From contig NZ_JACHJI010000001.1 in assembly GCF_014203535.1 (NCBI RefSeq), positions 496,001 through 560,000 on the forward strand: a stretch of DNA of 64,000 nucleotides, in the 5' to 3' direction. The translations under genes and the position numbers were made by a program. The notes under the pieces are model-generated. The model searched no databases. It worked only from the letters and a program-made list of their open reading frames with translations, and was not told where the DNA came from. This document shows positions 39,883 through 48,836 of this stretch, one piece after another; the stretch's first letter is position 1, and every line of letters starts with the position of its first letter. The DNA is from Streptomyces griseomycini (GTDB taxonomy: Bacteria > Actinomycetota > Actinomycetes > Streptomycetales > Streptomycetaceae).

Positions 39883-40758
39883 ATGACGCAGCTTTCGGCT
39901 GCCCCGACTGCGAAGTCGACCCCCTCCGACGGCAGCAAGGCGCTGTACGGGGGCAAGGGCACCCGCCGCATCACCGTCCGCGACATCGCCGCCGCCAAGG
40001 AGCGCGGCGAGAAGTGGCCCATGCTCACCGCCTACGACGCGATGACCGCGTCGGTCTTCGACGAGGCCGGCATCCCGGTGATGCTCGTCGGCGACTCGGC
40101 GGGCAACTGTCACCTCGGGTACGACACCACCGTGCCCGTCACGCTCGACCAGATGACCCTGCTGGCCGCCGCGGTGGTCCGCGGCACCAGCCGCGCCCTG
40201 ATCGTGGGCGACCTGCCCTTCGGCTCGTACCAGGAGGGCCCGGTGCAGGCGCTGCGCTCGGCGACCCGGCTGGTGAAGGAGGCCGGGGTCGGCGCCGTCA
40301 AGCTGGAGGGCGGCGAGCGCTCGCACCGGCAGATCGAGCTGCTGGTGGAGTCCGGGATCCCGGTGATGGCGCACATCGGGCTGACCCCGCAGTCGGTGAA
40401 CGCCATGGGCTACCGGGTGCAGGGGCGCGGCGAGGAGGCGGCCCAGCAGCTGCTGCGGGACGCCAAGGCCGTGCAGGACGCGGGCGCCTTCGCGGTGGTC
40501 CTGGAGCTGGTGCCGGCCGAGCTGGCCGCCGAGGTGACCCGGACGCTGCACATCCCGACCGTCGGCATCGGCGCGGGTCCGGGGACGGACGCCCAGGTGC
40601 TGGTGTGGACCGACATGCTGGGTCTGACCGGCGGCCGGGTGCCGAAGTTCGTCAAGCAGTACGCGAACCTGCGTGAGGTCATGAGCGGCGCGGCGAAGGC
40701 CTTCGCCGAGGACGTCGTCGGCGGAACGTTCCCGCAGGAGGAGCACTCCGTCCACTGA
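39883..40758 (+). CDS. panB: 3-methyl-2-oxobutanoate hydroxymethyltransferase PanB
   Basis: This is a 291-residue cytoplasmic enzyme, first step of pantothenate and coenzyme A synthesis: it adds a hydroxymethyl group from methylene-tetrahydrofolate to 2-oxoisovalerate. Motifs are MLTAYDAMTASVFDEAGIP, metal-binding VGDSAGN, DLPFGSYQ, VKLEGG, AHIGLTPQS and LELVP, followed by IGIGAGPGTDAQVLVWTD-type residues. The N-terminal extension of about 25 residues is usual in Streptomyces. AGGAG lies 8 bases before the ATG. A strong hairpin follows. Confidence 0.96.
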   Translation: MTQLSAAPTAKSTPSDGSKALYGGKGTRRITVRDIAAAKERGEKWPMLTAYDAMTASVFDEAGIPVMLVGDSAGNCHLGYDTTVPVTLDQMTLLAAAVVRGTSRALIVGDLPFGSYQEGPVQALRSATRLVKEAGVGAVKLEGGERSHRQIELLVESGIPVMAHIGLTPQSVNAMGYRVQGRGEEAAQQLLRDAKAVQDAGAFAVVLELVPAELAAEVTRTLHIPTVGIGAGPGTDAQVLVWTDMLGLTGGRVPKFVKQYANLREVMSGAAKAFAEDVVGGTFPQEEHSVH

Positions 40759-40774
40759 GCCATCCCGGTACGAC

Positions 40775-40812
40775 ACCGGCCCCGCCGATCCTCCCCCGTC
40801 GGCGGGGCCGGT
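40775..40812 (+). terminator. panB terminator
   Basis: Perfect 14-bp stem (40775-40788 with 40799-40812) and a 10-base loop, 17 bases after the panB stop. Confidence 0.88.
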
Positions 40813-40851
40813 CGTTCTCCGCGGGCTTCTCCCCGCCGGCCCGGGGTCCCC

Positions 40852-40902
40852 GTCGGCGGGATGTCGGTGGTGCCGGGCGGCTGTCGGCGGGATGTCGGTG
40901 GT
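40852..40902. repeat. 20-bp direct repeats before the ABC transporter operon
   Basis: GTCGGCGGGATGTCGGTGGT occurs at 40852-40871 and 40883-40902 (period 31 bp, about three helical turns). A partial third copy, GTCGGCGGG, is at 40905. The same-face spacing suggests a regulator binding region rather than chance. Confidence 0.6.
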
Positions 40903-40932
40903 CTGTCGGCGGGGGCTGACAACGTCGTCGGC

Positions 40933-41958
40933 ATGAAGCGAATCGACGGAACCCCCCCGGCCGCGGGCAGCGCGGTCACCGTGCGGGGGCTGGTCAAGCA
41001 CTACGGCGAGACCAAGGCACTGGACGGCGTCGACCTCGACGTGCGCGAGGGCACCGTGAGGGGTGTGCTCGGGCCGAACGGCGCCGGCAAGACCACCCTC
41101 GTCCGCATCCTGTCCACCCTCGTCACGCCCGACTCCGGCCGGGCGCACGTCGCCGGCTACGACGTCGTGCGGCAGCCGCGGCAGCTGCGGCGGGCGATCG
41201 GTCTCACCGGGCAGTACGCGTCCGTGGACGAGAAGCTCCCCGGCTGGGAGAACCTCTACCTGATCGGCCGGCTGCTCGACCTGTCCCGCCGGGACGCCCG
41301 CGCCCGGGCCGACGAACTGCTGGAGCGGTTCTCGCTCACCGAGGCCGCCAAGCGGCCCGCGGCCACCTACTCGGGCGGCATGCGGCGCCGCCTCGACCTG
41401 GCCGCCTCCATGATCGGGCACCCGGCCGTGCTGTACCTGGACGAGCCCACCACCGGTCTGGACCCGCGCACCCGCAACGAGGTGTGGGACGAGGTCAAGC
41501 GCATGGTCGGCGACGGCGTCACCGTGCTGCTCACCACCCAGTACATGGAGGAGGCCGAGCAACTGGCCTCCGAGCTGACCGTCGTGGACCGCGGCAAGGT
41601 CATCGCGAACGGCGGCATCGAGGAACTGAAGGCCAGGGTCGGGGGCCGGACCCTGCGCGTCCGCCCGGCCGACCCGCTGCAGCTGCGCCCGCTCGCCTCC
41701 CACCTGGACGAGCTGGGCATCACCGGGCTCGCGAACTCCACCGTGGACGCGGAGCGCGGTGCCGTCCTGGTGCCGATCCTCAGCGACGAGCAGCTGACCG
41801 CCGTGGTCGGCGCGGTCGCCGCGCGCGGCATCACCGTCGCCTCCGTCACCACCGAACTGCCCAGCCTGGACGAGGTCTTCCTGTCCCTCACCGGCCACCG
41901 CGCCGGTGCCCCGCAGGACCCCGTGCCCGCCGACGCCCGCGAGGAGGTCGCCGTATGA
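40933..41958 (+). CDS. ABC transporter ATP-binding protein (DrrA-type drug exporter)
   Basis: This is a 341-residue nucleotide-binding subunit: Walker A GPNGAGKTT, Q-loop GLTGQYASVDE, signature YSGGMRRRLDLA, Walker B VLYLDEPTTGLDPRTR and H-loop-region LLTTQYMEEAEQL. The C-terminal about 80 residues resemble the DrrA regulatory tail (LPSLDEVFLSLTGHRAG). It is typical of daunorubicin-type exporters. The ATG at 40933 was chosen; an upstream in-frame ATG at 40861 would lie in the direct repeats. It overlaps the permease gene by four bases. Confidence 0.93.
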   Translation: MKRIDGTPPAAGSAVTVRGLVKHYGETKALDGVDLDVREGTVRGVLGPNGAGKTTLVRILSTLVTPDSGRAHVAGYDVVRQPRQLRRAIGLTGQYASVDEKLPGWENLYLIGRLLDLSRRDARARADELLERFSLTEAAKRPAATYSGGMRRRLDLAASMIGHPAVLYLDEPTTGLDPRTRNEVWDEVKRMVGDGVTVLLTTQYMEEAEQLASELTVVDRGKVIANGGIEELKARVGGRTLRVRPADPLQLRPLASHLDELGITGLANSTVDAERGAVLVPILSDEQLTAVVGAVAARGITVASVTTELPSLDEVFLSLTGHRAGAPQDPVPADAREEVAV

Positions 41959-42764
41959 GCGCCACCACCGCTCCCGCTCCCGACGCCCGGATCCCGCTGC
42001 GCGGGCACCTGCGGCACACCGGCGCCCTGGTCCGCCGCAACCTGCTGTGGATCCGGCAGGACCCGGAGTCGATGTTCGACGCGCTGCTGATGCCGGTCGT
42101 CTTCACCCTGCTGTTCGTGTACGTCTTCGGCGGGTCGATCGGCCAGGCCCTGGGCGGCGGCCAGGACGGCTACGTGCAGTACGTGATCCCCGGCATGATC
42201 GCGATGATGAGCATGACGCTCTCCCAGGGCGTCGGCACCGGATTCAGCCAGGACTTCAACTCCGGGGTCATGGACCGCTTCCGGTCCCTGCCGATCGGGC
42301 GCGGCTCGGTGCTCCTCGCGAAGATCGCGGTGGAGATGGCGCGGATGCTGTTCGCCACCACGGTGCTGATGATCGTCGCCGTCCTGGTCGGCTTCGACAT
42401 CGAGCACTGGGGCGGTCTGTTCGCGGCGGTGGGCCTGTCCGCGGTGTTCGCCTCGTCGATCATGTGGGTGTTCCTCACCCTGGGCGTGGTCCTGAAGAAC
42501 GCGCAGTCCGTGCAGGCGATGGGCTTCATCGTGCTGTTCCCGCTGCAGTTCGGCTCGTCGATCTTCGCGCCGACGCAGTCGATGCCGGGCTGGCTGCAGG
42601 CCTTCACCGACTACAACCCGCTGTCCACGCTCGCCGACGCGGCGCGCGGGCTGATGGTGGGCGGCCCGGTCGCGCACGACCTGTGGATCACGCTGGGCTG
42701 GTCGGTGGCGATCACGGCGGTGATGGCGCCGGTCGCCGTCCACAGGTTCCGCACCAAGACCTGA
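41955..42764 (+). CDS. ABC-2 type transporter permease (DrrB-type)
   Basis: This is a 269-residue membrane subunit with six predicted helices. ABC-2 features are RNLLWIRQDPESMFDALLMP near the start, the YVIPGMIAMMSMTLSQGV segment, and SIFAPTQSMPGWLQAFTDYN before the last helix. With the preceding ATPase it forms a two-gene exporter for hydrophobic drugs or lipids. It starts at an ATGA overlap and ends 8 bases before a convergent regulator gene. Confidence 0.94.
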   Translation: MSATTAPAPDARIPLRGHLRHTGALVRRNLLWIRQDPESMFDALLMPVVFTLLFVYVFGGSIGQALGGGQDGYVQYVIPGMIAMMSMTLSQGVGTGFSQDFNSGVMDRFRSLPIGRGSVLLAKIAVEMARMLFATTVLMIVAVLVGFDIEHWGGLFAAVGLSAVFASSIMWVFLTLGVVLKNAQSVQAMGFIVLFPLQFGSSIFAPTQSMPGWLQAFTDYNPLSTLADAARGLMVGGPVAHDLWITLGWSVAITAVMAPVAVHRFRTKT

Positions 42765-42772
42765 CCGCGCGG

Positions 42773-45700
42773 TCAGACGAGGGCGCCGGCCTCCTCCACG
42801 GAGAGGCCGGCGCCCTCGGCGTACGCGGCCTCGTACGCCTCCTCGTCGAGCACCTCGCGGACCCGCGCGGCGGCCCGTTCCCGGCAGTCCCGCTCCATGG
42901 CCGTCGTGACGTGACTGGCCGGCATCATCGCGACGGCGGCGCCGAGGCACCGGGCGGCGTCCCCGGCCCGGCGTCCGCCGTCGACGCGGGCCAGCGCCAT
43001 CGCGGCGATGGTCAGGTAGGCGGAGCCCATGTGCGGGGCGATGGCCGTGGACAGCGGGTCCTCGGCCCGGGCCAGCGCCTGGCGGATCTTCACCAGGGAC
43101 TCCTCGTGGTGGCCCTCCAGCGTGGCCACCCAGCTCTCCGAGGCGAGGATGAAGGCGTCGAAGACGACGAAATGGGAGAGGGAGAAGTCCTCCCGCAGCA
43201 GCCTCAGCTGCTCGCGCGCCTCGGCGATCCGGCCGGTCATGCCGAGCCGGCCGGCGAGGAAGAGCCGGGCGCCGGGCAGGGCGCCGTTGTGCGCGGCCCC
43301 GGCCTGCTCCTCGATCACCCCGCGCAGGATGCGCTCGCCGCGTTCGGCCGCGTCCGGGTCGCCGGAGTCCACCAGCGCGCTGCCGAGCCGGGCGCCGAGC
43401 ACCCCGACCTGGGCACGGGCGCCGAGGCGTTCGGCGTGCTCCGCGGCGGCCTCGTAGTCGGCGGCGGCGAGCAGGTGGGCCCCCCGGCGCTCATGGGCCT
43501 CGGCGCGGGCGGACAGCGCCTCGGCGGTGCCCCAGGCGTCGCCGAGGCGCCGGTAGATCTCCAGCGCCTCGTCGGCGTCGTGGGCCGCGTCGCCCGCCCA
43601 GTCGCTGCGGTTGGCGAGGAAGTTGGCGCGCATCTGGAGGCCGCCGGCCAGCTCCCACTCGTACCCCGGGGTCGCGCGGCAGGTGCGCACGGTGGCGTCC
43701 ATGATGTCGCGCAGCCGCTCCATGTCGCCGGTGAGCATCACGGCGTAGAACCAGAGGATGCCCGGGGAGCGGCAGGTCTGCGGCATGCCCGGCTCGTAGG
43801 TGGCGGCGATGGTCCGCAGCTTGGCCTGCGCCGCCGGGGTCTGCCAGGCCTCCAGCTCGGTGTCCATGCACGCCAGGTGGGCCAGGTGCACCCCCCGCCG
43901 GGCCTCGGCGAGCACCTCGCCGGTCATCGGCGGCGGCGCGGCCGTGCACCGCTCCCACACCGGGGCGGCGGGCCGGACCGGCTCGGTGAACGGGTCCGGG
44001 CCCAGGGCCATGACCTCGCTGCACCAGGTGCGGGCCTCGATGCGCAGGTCCCGCATCTGCCAGTACCAGGCCAGCGACAGCACCAGGCACAGCGCCTCCT
44101 GCTCGTCGCGCTCGGCGATGGCGTGCCGCAGGGCGGTGCGCAGGTTCTCGTACTCCCGCTCCAGCCGCCCGATGGCGGCGAGCTGGTCCGGGCCGCGCAG
44201 CAACGGATCGGTGGTTCGGGCGAGTTCGCGGTAGTGCGTCAGGTGGGCCCGCTCGGCCTCGAACCGTCCGCCGGCCTCGTCGAGCCGCTCGCGCGCGTAC
44301 TCGGCGACGGTCTCCAGGAGGCGGTAGCGCATCTCGCCGTCGGCCGACGGCGCGGCCACCACCAGGGACTTGTCGACGAGCGAGCCGAGCGCCTCCAGGG
44401 CGGCGGGCCCGCACACGGCCTCGGCGGCGGCGAGGTCGCAGCCGCCCGCGAAGACGGACAGGCGCCGCAGCACGTCCCGTTCCCCCTCGTCGAGCAGGTC
44501 CCAGGACCAGTCGACGACCGCGCGCAGGGTCTGCTGGCGGGGCAGCACGGTGCGGCTGCCGGAGGTGAGCAGGCGGAAGCGGTCGTCGAGGCGGTCGGCG
44601 ATCTGACGCGGGGTGAGCATGCGGAGCCGGGCGGCGGCCAGTTCGATGGCCAGCGGCAGGCCGTCGAGGCGGCGGCAGATCTCGGCGCAGGCGGCCGCGG
44701 TCTCCTCGTCGGCGTCGGTGCGGAAGCCGGGGCGGGCGGCGGCGCCCCGGTCGGCGAGCAGCCGCAGCGCCGCCGGCTCGGGCAGCGGCTCCACCGGGCG
44801 CAGCAACTCCCCCGGTACGCCGAGGGGTTCGCGGCTGGTGGCGAGGACGGTCAGGTTCGGGCAGCGGGCGAGCAGTTCCTCGGCGAGGCGGGCGGCGGCG
44901 TCGACGACGTGCTCGCAGTTGTCGAGGACGATCAGCATGCGGCGCCGTCCGCAGTGCTCGACGAGGCGCTCGACGGCGGTGGCCTGCCGGTCGGCGGCGG
45001 CGACGGCCCGCATCTCCTCGGCGCCGGCGCCGTACAGCACCGTCTCGCGGGCGCCGAGGGCGGTCAGCACGGCCTCCGGTACGGCGCCGGGGTCGTCGAC
45101 GGGGGCGAGCTCGGCCAGCCACGCGCCGTCCCGCGCCGGGTCCCCGGCACCCTCGGCGGCCTCCAGCGACAGCCGGGTCTTTCCGGCGCCGCCGGGCCCG
45201 AGCAGGGTGACCAGACGCGCGGTCGCCAGGTCGGCGCGCAGGGCCTCCAGGTCGGTGTCCCGGCCGACGAAGGAGGTGAGCCGGGCGCGGAGGTTGCCGC
45301 GGGGGCGGGAGGCGGACGGAGCGGCGGGGGTCCCGCGGGTGTCGGGCGCCGCGGGAGCGGCGGGCGTCGCAGGAGGCGTGGGGGTCGTGCGGGCGGGCGT
45401 CGCGGGGTCGAGCAACTGACGGTGCAGGGAGCGCAGTCCGGGTCCCGGATCGGTGCCGAGCCGGTCCGCGAGCAGCCGTCGTACGTCCTCGTAGGCGGCC
45501 AGCGCCTCGGCGGTGCGGCCGGTGTCGCGCAGGGCGCGCAGCCGCAGGACCTGCAAGGGCTCGTCCAGGGGGTGGCCGTCGCACAGCGCGGTCAGCTCGG
45601 GCAGGGAGTGCTCGGCCCGTCCGAGGTCCAGGGCGGCGGCGTGGCGGGCGCGCAGGACGTCCAGGTGCCGGGTCTCCCAGCGGGCCGCCTCGGCGGTGCG

Positions 45701-46120
45701 GTCGGGCAGGTCCGCGAGGGCGGGGGCACGCCACAGGCCGAGGGCGTCGTCGAGCACGACGGCCGCCTTGGCGGGGTCGCCGTCGGCGAGGGCGCGGGTG
45801 CCCTCGCCGGCCAGCCGGTCGAAGCGGTGCAGGTCGATGTCGTCGGGGGCGGCGGTGAGCCGGTAGCCTCCGTCGGCCGAGGCGACCGCGTCCGCGCCGA
45901 GCGTCCGGCGCAGCCGCCCGACCAGCGCCTGCAGCGCACCCGGCGCGTCGGCGGGCAGGTCGCCGCCCCACACCTCCTCCACCAGCAGCCCCGCGGGCAC
46001 GGCGCGGCCGGCCCTGAGGGCGAGCACGGTCAGCAGCGCGCGCAGCCGCGCCCCGCCGACCGGGACGGCCGTGCCGTCGGGGCGGAGTACCTGCGTGGTG
46101 CCGAGGATGCGGTAGCGCAC
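42773..46120 (-). CDS. SARP/AfsR-like regulator: winged helix, BTAD, NB-ARC ATPase and TPR-like C-terminus
   Basis: This is a 1115-residue regulator. An OmpR-type winged helix occupies about residues 1-90. A BTAD domain covers about 90-238 (DDALGLWRAPALADLP), and an Ala/Pro/Thr linker covers 238-280. The NB-ARC ATPase has Walker A GPGGAGKT at 308-315 and Walker B MLIVLDNCEHV. A long helical C-terminus carries TPR-like repeats. Such proteins activate secondary metabolism or exporters. The GTG at 46120 has GAGGA at 9 bases; an in-frame GTG at 46156 lacks a site. It is convergent with the ABC exporter, with its terminator hairpin embedded in the coding end. Confidence 0.92.
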   Translation of the reverse strand: MRYRILGTTQVLRPDGTAVPVGGARLRALLTVLALRAGRAVPAGLLVEEVWGGDLPADAPGALQALVGRLRRTLGADAVASADGGYRLTAAPDDIDLHRFDRLAGEGTRALADGDPAKAAVVLDDALGLWRAPALADLPDRTAEAARWETRHLDVLRARHAAALDLGRAEHSLPELTALCDGHPLDEPLQVLRLRALRDTGRTAEALAAYEDVRRLLADRLGTDPGPGLRSLHRQLLDPATPARTTPTPPATPAAPAAPDTRGTPAAPSASRPRGNLRARLTSFVGRDTDLEALRADLATARLVTLLGPGGAGKTRLSLEAAEGAGDPARDGAWLAELAPVDDPGAVPEAVLTALGARETVLYGAGAEEMRAVAAADRQATAVERLVEHCGRRRMLIVLDNCEHVVDAAARLAEELLARCPNLTVLATSREPLGVPGELLRPVEPLPEPAALRLLADRGAAARPGFRTDADEETAAACAEICRRLDGLPLAIELAAARLRMLTPRQIADRLDDRFRLLTSGSRTVLPRQQTLRAVVDWSWDLLDEGERDVLRRLSVFAGGCDLAAAEAVCGPAALEALGSLVDKSLVVAAPSADGEMRYRLLETVAEYARERLDEAGGRFEAERAHLTHYRELARTTDPLLRGPDQLAAIGRLEREYENLRTALRHAIAERDEQEALCLVLSLAWYWQMRDLRIEARTWCSEVMALGPDPFTEPVRPAAPVWERCTAAPPPMTGEVLAEARRGVHLAHLACMDTELEAWQTPAAQAKLRTIAATYEPGMPQTCRSPGILWFYAVMLTGDMERLRDIMDATVRTCRATPGYEWELAGGLQMRANFLANRSDWAGDAAHDADEALEIYRRLGDAWGTAEALSARAEAHERRGAHLLAAADYEAAAEHAERLGARAQVGVLGARLGSALVDSGDPDAAERGERILRGVIEEQAGAAHNGALPGARLFLAGRLGMTGRIAEAREQLRLLREDFSLSHFVVFDAFILASESWVATLEGHHEESLVKIRQALARAEDPLSTAIAPHMGSAYLTIAAMALARVDGGRRAGDAARCLGAAVAMMPASHVTTAMERDCRERAAARVREVLDEEAYEAAYAEGAGLSVEEAGALV
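42779..42817. terminator. Hairpin embedded in the 3' coding end of the BTAD regulator
   Basis: Perfect 15-bp stem (42779-42793 with 42803-42817) and a 9-base loop. It lies 14 bases after the ABC permease stop and inside the last residues of the convergent regulator, serving the exporter operon and possibly both. Confidence 0.75.
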
Positions 46121-46226
46121 GGAGCCATTGTCCTCGCTGCCGTCGGAACCGGTCACGGGGTTCTGACGGCGAGGCGCGGGGGGGCCGCGGAACGAGGCCC
46201 GCGGTCCCGGCGCCGCTCCCCGGCCC

Positions 46227-46790
46227 TCACGGCCGCTCCCGCACCGGCGGCACCGTGCTCAGCGTCTCCGGCAGGGCCGCCGGTCCGCCGGCCGTCATCC
46301 CCTGCGTCTCCGCGCCCGGCACCGCTCCCCGCCGCGGGATGCCGCGGGCCCCGCGGACGGCGCACGACGGCCAGGAGTCCGTCTCCGGCACCTCCAGGGT
46401 GACCACGGCACCGGCGTCCGTCCGCCGCCGTCCCCGTCCCCGGTCCCGTCCCCCGCGGCACGGTCGGTGAACCGCTTCGGGCAGCGCCGCACCGACCGCG
46501 GCCACCGCTCGTCCGCCACCGTCTCCGCGGCCCGCGGCCCCGGGGAGGACTCGGCGAACCCCTGGGCGAGGACCTGGCCCGACCGCACGTGCCCGCGGAC
46601 CCGGGGCCACTCGGCACCGTGGCGCCCGACCGAGAGCGTCCCGACCGCCCGCACCCGGCCGCCGGCCGCCGCCGAGCAGGTCGCCGGAGCCGAGGAGGAG
46701 CGGCGGCCGGCCCACCTCGTCGCCCACCGGGAACGGTGTGCCGCGGCACTCCATCTGCCGGTCCGCGTGGAACACGTGCCAAGGCCCCAT
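46227..46790 (-). pseudogene. Frameshifted gene resembling the DUF6578 family
   Basis: The minus strand starts well at ATG 46790 (after GGAGAGGGCGG) with MGPWHVFHADRQMECRGTPF and PVGDEVG. From memory this is like DUF6578 proteins (WQM-C-G-PF-VGD). After about 42 residues that frame becomes Arg/Gly/Pro noise, while a second frame takes over with VRAVGTLSVGRHGAEWPRV, GQVLAQGFAESSPG and RSVRRCPKRF. Near 46400 the first frame resumes as AVVTLEVPETDSWPSCAVRG and ends at 46227. Two compensating frameshifts, real or sequencing errors, explain this. Function is unknown; as read, no full product can be made. Confidence 0.6.
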
Positions 46791-46921
46791 AGGTCCGCCC
46801 TCTCCGGAACCTCCCCCCGCCCGCGAGACGTTCTCCCGGTGCGCCCGGTACGGTCGGGCAGTCCCGCCGGTCCCGGCCGGCGGCGCCGCAGGCCCCACGC
46901 GTCCGAGAACCAGGGAGTCCC

Positions 46922-47722
46922 ATGACCACCGCCACCGCCCGCCCCAGTGACCGGCGGATCAGTCCCGTGTTCCTCGGGATCCTGGCCGTCGCCGCGGTCA
47001 CGGGCTGGGCCACCTGGACGGGGTTCGCCGCGCAGCCGGGCGTGGCCGTGTTCCTGTTCGTGACGGCCGCCTGGATCGTCTCCCTGTGCCTGCACGAGTA
47101 CGCGCACGCGCGCACCGCGCTGCACGGCGGCGACATCTCGGTCGGCGCGAAGGGCTACCTCACGCTGAACCCGATGAAGTACACGCACGCCCTGCTGAGC
47201 ATCGTGCTCCCGGTGCTGTTCGTGATCATGGGCGGGATCGGCCTGCCCGGCGGCGCCGTCTTCATCGAGCGCGGCCGGATCCGGGGGCGGTGGCGGCACA
47301 GTCTGATCTCGGCGGCCGGCCCGCTGACGAACGTCCTGTTCGCCGTCGTGTGCACGGCGCCGTTCTGGCTGGACGCGCTGGACGGCGTGCCGGCCGACTT
47401 CCGGTTCGCGCTGGCGTTCCTCGCGCTGCTGCAGGTCACGGCGGCGATCCTGAACTTCCTGCCGGTGCCGGGGCTGGACGGCTACGGCGTGCTCGAGCCC
47501 TGGCTGTCGTACCGGGTCCGGCGGCAGGTGGAGCCGTTCGCGCCGTTCGGGCTGCTGTTCGTGTTCGCGCTGCTGTGGCTGCCGGCGGTGAACGGCGCGT
47601 TCTTCGACGTGGTCGACTCGCTGCTGGACGCCCTGGGCGTCCCCGAGTTCGACACCTACTGCGGCTACGAGCTGTTCCGCTTCTGGCGGGACACGGCCGG
47701 GTACTGCTCGGTCAGCCCGTGA
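46922..47722 (+). CDS. M50 family (site-2 protease-like) membrane zinc metalloprotease
   Basis: This is a 266-residue integral membrane protein. The zinc motif HEYAH has H58, E59 and H62 inside a helix (SLCLHEYAHARTALHGGD), and the second metal site is FLPVPGLDGYG. About six helices are predicted. M50 proteases cut transmembrane segments of regulatory proteins, though this short type, without a PDZ domain, has unknown targets. The ATG has GGGAGT upstream. The 3' end overlaps a small convergent gene by 11 bases. Confidence 0.93.
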   Translation: MTTATARPSDRRISPVFLGILAVAAVTGWATWTGFAAQPGVAVFLFVTAAWIVSLCLHEYAHARTALHGGDISVGAKGYLTLNPMKYTHALLSIVLPVLFVIMGGIGLPGGAVFIERGRIRGRWRHSLISAAGPLTNVLFAVVCTAPFWLDALDGVPADFRFALAFLALLQVTAAILNFLPVPGLDGYGVLEPWLSYRVRRQVEPFAPFGLLFVFALLWLPAVNGAFFDVVDSLLDALGVPEFDTYCGYELFRFWRDTAGYCSVSP

Positions 47723-47903
47723 CGGGGCCGTCCTGCGCCGCCGCCCGGCCGCGCTTGAGGTAGTACCAGGTCATGTTGGACGACAGCCCCGCCAGCAGCA
47801 CCCAGACGACGCCGACGAACACACCGCCGCGCACGAAGGAGACGACGGCCGCGGCGACGGCGAGGAGGCAGACGACGAGGGCGTAGAGGGCGAGGCGGGG
47901 CAT
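47712..47903 (-). CDS. Small two-helix membrane protein
   Basis: This is a 63-residue protein with two hydrophobic helices (LALYALVVCLLAVAAAVVSF and GGVFVGVVWVLLAGLSS) and a basic C-terminus (YYLKRGRAAAQ). CAGGAG lies 9 bases before the ATG at 47903. No function is known. It is convergent with and overlaps the M50 gene, and lies downstream of the F420-reductase-like gene on the same strand. Confidence 0.75.
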   Translation of the reverse strand: MPRLALYALVVCLLAVAAAVVSFVRGGVFVGVVWVLLAGLSSNMTWYYLKRGRAAAQDGPVTG

Positions 47904-47958
47904 GGCTGCGGGCTCCTGTCGGGGGACACTGCTACGCCGTCCAGTGTCCCCCATCGCC

Positions 47959-48696
47959 TCATACGTCCGTGACCCGGAGCCCGGCGTGCGCCCGGTAGCG
48001 GCGGTTGACCGAGATCAGGTTGGCGACCAGCGCCTCCACCTGGTGGGCGTTGCGCAGCCGCCCGGCGAAGACGCCGCGCATGCCGGGGATGCGGCCGGCC
48101 AGCGCCTGGACGATCTCCACGTCGGCGCGGACCTCGCCGAGCACCATCACGTCGGTGTCGATCGCGTCGATCTCCGGGTCCTGGAGCAGGACGGCCGACA
48201 GGTGGTGGAAGGCGGCGGTGACCCGGGAGTCCGGCAGCAGGGCCGCGGCCTGCTCGGCGGCGCTGCCCTCCTCGGGCTTGAGCGCGTAGGCGCCCTTCTT
48301 GTCGAAGCCGAGCGGGTTGACGCAGTCGACGACGAGCTTGCCGGCCAGCTCCTCGCGCAGGGACTCCAGCGTCGCGGCGTGGCCGTCCCAGGGCACGGCG
48401 ACGATCACGATGTCACTGCGGCGGGCGGTCTCGGCGTTGTCGGCGCCCTCGACGCCGTGCCCCAGTTCCCCGGCGGCGGCCCGGGCGCGCTCGGCCGCGC
48501 GGGAGCCGATGATCACCTTCTGGCCGGCCTTGGCGAGCCGGTGGGCCAGGCCCTTGCCCTGCGGACCGGTGCCGCCGAGCACGCCGACGACGAGCCCGGA
48601 GACGTCGGGCAGGTCCCAGGGGTCCTTGGCGGGGGCCTTGGCGGTGCCCTTCGCGGTGTCCTCGGCGGGCTGCTGTGCGCTGTCGGTAGAGGTCAT
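47959..48696 (-). CDS. npdG: NADPH-dependent F420 reductase (F420H2:NADP oxidoreductase)
   Basis: This is a 245-residue cytoplasmic enzyme transferring hydride between NADP and coenzyme F420. After a polar N-terminal extension of about 33 residues (Ala/Lys-rich) comes the dinucleotide motif VGVLGGTGPQGKGLAHRLA and the NADP-specific stretch IIGSRAAERA. Next come DIVIVAVPWDGH and VVDCVNPLGF, all typical of the family. F420-dependent metabolism is general in Streptomyces. The gene stands in a minus-strand pair with the small membrane protein. Confidence 0.92.
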   Translation of the reverse strand: MTSTDSAQQPAEDTAKGTAKAPAKDPWDLPDVSGLVVGVLGGTGPQGKGLAHRLAKAGQKVIIGSRAAERARAAAGELGHGVEGADNAETARRSDIVIVAVPWDGHAATLESLREELAGKLVVDCVNPLGFDKKGAYALKPEEGSAAEQAAALLPDSRVTAAFHHLSAVLLQDPEIDAIDTDVMVLGEVRADVEIVQALAGRIPGMRGVFAGRLRNAHQVEALVANLISVNRRYRAHAGLRVTDV

Positions 48697-48836
48697 GGCC
48701 CGACTCTACGTCCGCCGCGGTGCCGTGCCCGGCCGGCGTGAGCCCCGTCACGGGACCGTCCGCCGTGTCCCCGGGTCGGGCGAATCCGGCGCGAACACCG
48801 GTCCGTCGGCGCGGGATTGGGGCAGGATGCGGCCCC

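Noticed and set aside
46791..47299. Minus-strand frame upstream of the frameshifted gene as a gene of its own
   Set aside because: It runs antisense to the M50 protease gene, which has clear motifs and the coding-strand bias.
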